From Hydrogenophaga taeniospiralis CCUG 15921 (GTDB taxonomy: Bacteria > Pseudomonadota > Gammaproteobacteria > Burkholderiales > Burkholderiaceae_C): 64,000 bases of DNA. Location of the stretch: contig NZ_BCWR01000001.1 in assembly GCF_001592305.1 (NCBI RefSeq), forward strand, positions 372,001-436,000, written 5' to 3'. Position 1 is the first letter of the stretch. Every line of letters starts with the position of its first letter. Shown in pieces: positions 61,042-64,000 of this stretch. Position numbers and translations under genes: made by a program. Under the pieces are notes generated by a model, which was not told where the DNA came from, did not search any database, and worked only from the letters and a program-made list of their open reading frames with translations.

Positions 61042-62004
61042 TCAGTGCACCGCGGGTACGAGGAAGTCCCGGCTGATGCGACCGCCGAGTTCGTTCACGC
61101 GGTCCAGGAACTGCGTCAGGAAGGCATGCAGGCCGGTGGAGAGGATCTCGTCGATGCGGGCGTACTGCAGGTCTGCCTTGAGCTTACCGGCGCGTCGCTG
61201 GGTCTCGCCGGACATCTCATTGGCCACCACGGCCAGGTTGTTGACGACTTCGTTCATGCTGGCGGCCAGGCTGCGCGGCATGTCGGGCCGCAGGATCAGC
61301 AGTTCGGCCACGCGCTCGGGCGTGATCACGTCGCGGTAGACCTTGCGGTAGACCTCGAAGCCGGAGACCGAGCGCAGGATCGCGCTCCAGTGGTAGAAGT
61401 CGTACTCCTGATCCTGTTCGCTGGCGGCACCGAAGAAGTCGCTCTGCACCGCGTGGAACTTCACGTCAAGCAGGCGCGCCGTGTTGTCGGCCCGTTCCAG
61501 AAAGGAGCCCATGCGGTAGAAGTGAAAAGCTTCGTCCTGCAGCATGGTGCCCACGGCCACGCCGCGCGAAAGGTGAGAGCGGTGCTTGACCCATTCGAAG
61601 AACGCGCCGGGGTCGCGCTCGAAGTCCTTGGTCTTGAGGTAACTCGCCAGCTTGAGCCAGGTGGCGTTCTGCGTTTCCCACAGTTCGGTGGTGAGCGCAC
61701 CGCGCACGGCCCGGGCGTTTTCGCGTGCCGCCTTGAGGCAGGACACGATGCTCGACGGGTTCTTCTCGTCGCGCACCATAAAGTCGAGCACGTTGCGCGG
61801 GGTGATGGTGCTGCCGTATTTTTCCGTGTAGGCGGGCATCAGCTCGCTGATGACCAGCAGGCCTTCCCAGCCCACCTGGGCCACGGCGGCGGACTGGGGC
61901 AACAGCGAGGTCTGGTAGTTCACATCAAGCATGCGCGCGGTGTTCTCGGCGCGCTCGGTGTAGCGGGACATCCAGAAGAGGTGATCGGCGGTGCGGGAAA
62001 GCAT
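61042..62004 (-). CDS. alpha-E domain protein (DUF403)
   Basis: 320 aa from ATG 62004. MLSRTADHLFWMSRYTERAE NTARMLDV at the N-terminus and YRMGSFLERADNTARLLDVK F are the duplicated alpha-E signatures. The gene is 2 bases from the circularly permuted ATP-grasp gene, its almost constant partner. The pair is thought to ligate or modify peptides, often with a transglutaminase. Substrate unknown. Confidence 0.92.
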   Translation of the reverse strand: MLSRTADHLFWMSRYTERAENTARMLDVNYQTSLLPQSAAVAQVGWEGLLVISELMPAYTEKYGSTITPRNVLDFMVRDEKNPSSIVSCLKAARENARAVRGALTTELWETQNATWLKLASYLKTKDFERDPGAFFEWVKHRSHLSRGVAVGTMLQDEAFHFYRMGSFLERADNTARLLDVKFHAVQSDFFGAASEQDQEYDFYHWSAILRSVSGFEVYRKVYRDVITPERVAELLILRPDMPRSLAASMNEVVNNLAVVANEMSGETQRRAGKLKADLQYARIDEILSTGLHAFLTQFLDRVNELGGRISRDFLVPAVH

Positions 62005-62006
62005 GG

Positions 62007-63452
62007 TCAGTCCTCCAGAATCCAGGTGTCTTTTGTACCGCCACCCTGTGACGAGTTGACGACGAGCGAGCCTTCTTTCAGCGCCACGCGGGTCAGGCCA
62101 CCGGGCACCATCTGCACCTCCTTGCCGCTGAGCACGAAGGGTCGCAGGTCGATGTGGCGAGGCGCCACGCCACTCTGCACATACGTGGGGCAGGTGGACA
62201 GGCTCAGCGTAGGCTGGGCGATGTAGCCATCGGGCTTGGCCTTCACCACAGCGCGGAATTCCTCGACCTCGGCCTTGGTGGAGGCCGGCCCCACCAGCAT
62301 GCCGTAGCCGCCGGCACCGTGCACCTCCTTGACCACCAGCTCCTCCATGTGGGCGAGCATGTATTTCAGGTCTTCGGGGTTGCGGCCCATGAAGGTGGGC
62401 ACGTTGTTCAGGATCGGCTTCTGGCCCAAGTAGAACTCGATCATCTTGGGCACGTAGGGGTAGATCGACTTGTCGTCGGCCACGCCGGTGCCCACGGCGT
62501 TGCAGATCGCCACGTTGCCGCTGCGGTACACACCCAGCAGGCCGGCGCAGCCCAGGGTGGAGGTGGGGCGGAACACCAGCGGGTCGAGGAAGTCGTCGTC
62601 CACGCGGCGGTAGATCACGTCCACACGCTTGGGGCCACGCGTGGTGCGCATGTAGACGAAGTTGTCCTTCACGAACAGGTCCTGCCCTTCGACCAGTTCC
62701 ACGCCCATCTGCTGGGCCAGGAAGGCGTGTTCGAAATAGGCGCTGTTGTACATGCCCGGCGTGAGCACCACCACGGTGGGCTCGGCCGTGGTGGCCGGGC
62801 TGACCGCGCGCAGGGTTTCGAGCAGCAGGTCGGGGTAGTGGGCCACCGGGGCCACGCGGTTCTGGCCGAAGAGTTCGGGGAACAGCCGCATCATCATCTT
62901 GCGGTCTTCCAGCATGTAGCTCACGCCGCTGGGCACACGCAGGTTGTCTTCGAGCACGTAGTACTCGCCCACGCCATCGGCGTTGGGCGCGCGCACGATG
63001 TCCACACCCGAGATGTGCGAGTACACGTTGCCGGGCACGTCCACGCCCATCATCTCGGGGCGGAACTGCGCGTTCTGGAAGATCTGGTCGGACGGGATGA
63101 GGCCGGCCTTGATGATTTCCTGGTCGTGGTAGACGTCGTGGATGAAGCGGTTGAGCGCGTTCACGCGCTGCACCAGGCCTTCTTCCATGCTCTTCCACTC
63201 GTGGGCGGGGATGATGCGCGGAATCAGATCGAAAGGGATCAACCGCTCGGTGCCAGAGCCGTCTTCGTCCTTGGCACCGTAGACGGCGAAGGTGATGCCG
63301 ACGCGCCGGAAGATCATTTCGGCCTCTTCGCGCCGGGCCGCCATCACCTCCTCGGGTTGCTGCGCCAGCCAGCGGGCATAGTTCTGATAGTGGGCCCGTA
63401 CCTCGCTGGGCGAGGCGTTCATTTCGTCAAACATCGGTCGGCTCATGGGCAT
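62007..63452 (-). CDS. circularly permuted ATP-grasp protein (DUF404/DUF407 type)
   Basis: 481 aa from ATG 63452, with GAGGAG 5 bases upstream (M8 at 63446 is an alternative). Landmarks: IIPAHEWKSMEEGLVQRVNA, GVDIVRAPNADGVGEYYVLE DNLRVPSGVSYMLE, ELVVKEVHGAGGYGMLVGPA and DLRPFVLSGKEVQMVPGGLT RVAL. It binds ATP and probably forms an amide or ester bond. First gene of the two-gene operon with the alpha-E protein. Confidence 0.92.
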   Translation of the reverse strand: MPMSRPMFDEMNASPSEVRAHYQNYARWLAQQPEEVMAARREEAEMIFRRVGITFAVYGAKDEDGSGTERLIPFDLIPRIIPAHEWKSMEEGLVQRVNALNRFIHDVYHDQEIIKAGLIPSDQIFQNAQFRPEMMGVDVPGNVYSHISGVDIVRAPNADGVGEYYVLEDNLRVPSGVSYMLEDRKMMMRLFPELFGQNRVAPVAHYPDLLLETLRAVSPATTAEPTVVVLTPGMYNSAYFEHAFLAQQMGVELVEGQDLFVKDNFVYMRTTRGPKRVDVIYRRVDDDFLDPLVFRPTSTLGCAGLLGVYRSGNVAICNAVGTGVADDKSIYPYVPKMIEFYLGQKPILNNVPTFMGRNPEDLKYMLAHMEELVVKEVHGAGGYGMLVGPASTKAEVEEFRAVVKAKPDGYIAQPTLSLSTCPTYVQSGVAPRHIDLRPFVLSGKEVQMVPGGLTRVALKEGSLVVNSSQGGGTKDTWILED

Positions 63453-63546
63453 TTTTCTCCTCACCACAGCATAGCAAGGACTGGGCCAGGAAGTGCCCTG
63501 TGGTTAACCCCACAGAGCCTCTTCAGCCCCTGAATGTCGAACGAAT

Positions 63547-64000
63547 TCAATCGGCACCACCCGATCCCGGCGCAATGGCACCCTCGTCCACGGCGGGCAA
63601 CGGTGCGTCGGGCATCGGGCGGTGGTGCCAGTAGCGGCGCTGTTCCTCGCGGTGGCAATGCACCATGTCGGGTTCGGCGCTGTGCCAGCGCGCGGCCCCG
63701 CAGTCGGGCGAGGTCACCCAGCGGATGCCGCGCTGTCGGTAACGCTCCAGCACGGTGGCGGCCGGGTGGTCAAAGCGGTTGCGGTAACCGGACTGCACCA
63801 GCACCCAGCGGGGCCGCAGGGTGTTGAGCAGCACCGGGCTGGACGAGGTGCGGCTGCCGTGGTGCGGCGCCAGCAGCACGCTGGCACGCAGCTCCGGGCG
63901 GGCCATTGCCAGGCGGGTTTCGCGTTCGGCGTCCAGGTCGCCGCTGAGCCAGGCGCTCTGGCCCGCGCCGCTCACCCGCAGCACGCACGACATGGCGTTG
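63547..64000 (-). CDS. comEC: ComEC/Rec2 competence protein, C-terminal fragment
   Basis: Only the last 150 codons are in the window; the 5' part runs off the right edge. The metallo-beta-lactamase-like C-terminal domain is visible: SAWLSGDLDAERETRLAM then VLLAPHHGSRTSSSPVLLNT LRP, a ComEC hallmark, and RWVTSPDCGAARWHS. Acts in uptake of transforming DNA across the inner membrane. Confidence 0.85.
   Translation of the reverse strand, partial: NAMSCVLRVSGAGQSAWLSGDLDAERETRLAMARPELRASVLLAPHHGSRTSSSPVLLNTLRPRWVLVQSGYRNRFDHPAATVLERYRQRGIRWVTSPDCGAARWHSAEPDMVHCHREEQRRYWHHRPMPDAPLPAVDEGAIAPGSGGAD

Overview
The window is high-GC DNA with long, tightly packed genes, many 4-base start/stop overlaps and the gene repertoire of a metabolically versatile Betaproteobacterium. 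The best guess is a member of the Comamonadaceae (Burkholderiales), for example something close to Hydrogenophaga: Bug-type and TRAP-type solute receptors, creBCD, phhAB with an Lrp-type regulator, an EtfBA/acyl-CoA dehydrogenase block, and a dispersed intergenic repeat seen four times. The genus is an inference from gene content, not a measurement. No rRNA, tRNA, CRISPR array or complete insertion sequence was seen.

Layout. 1-2850: minus-strand small accessory genes (monooxygenase fragment, lipoprotein lipase-like, DUF4256, DHFR-like, DUF4287). 3041-6674: an integron-type cassette block without an integrase. Two attC-like sites (3041-3127 and 3491-3559) bound an ankyrin-repeat cassette and a 3.2-kb, AT-richer cassette carrying four translationally coupled genes: a membrane-anchored coiled-coil protein, a 71-aa protein, a 373-aa protein of unknown family and a protein resembling a class III nucleotidyl cyclase core. 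This cassette is the most novel object in the window and may be an undescribed defence-type system. 6993-9655: a VOC-HD fusion, a nucleotidyltransferase and an unknown protein. 9678-15053: MATE exporter with its TetR regulator and operators, then TetR-Bug receptor-amidase. 15123-19856: ECF sigma factor plus an NTF2-like partner, then SDR-phhA-phhB divergent from an Lrp-type regulator. 19873-23476: creBCD.

23976-32541 is a hexonate catabolic locus (GntR regulator, gluconate 5-dehydrogenase, ManD-family dehydratase, TRAP transporter, L-idonate 5-dehydrogenase, KDG kinase, gluconokinase). 32806-40149 is a polyol locus (ABC transporter, mannitol/arabinitol-type dehydrogenase, sorbitol-type SDR, AraC regulator). 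Together they feed sugar acids and sugar alcohols into the Entner-Doudoroff and pentose pathways.

40320-49020 holds a FabMG-like protein, a class A penicillin-binding protein, a nitronate monooxygenase and the etfB-etfA-acyl-CoA dehydrogenase block. Divergent from etfB is a second TRAP transporter (49403-52329), with two palindromic operators in the shared intergenic region. 52316-55432 holds an MscS channel, an enoyl-CoA hydratase and a histone-deacetylase-fold enzyme on the minus strand. 55447-60996 is the MoxR-DUF58-transglutaminase set followed by a lytic transglycosylase. The window closes with the alpha-E/ATP-grasp pair and the 3' end of comEC.
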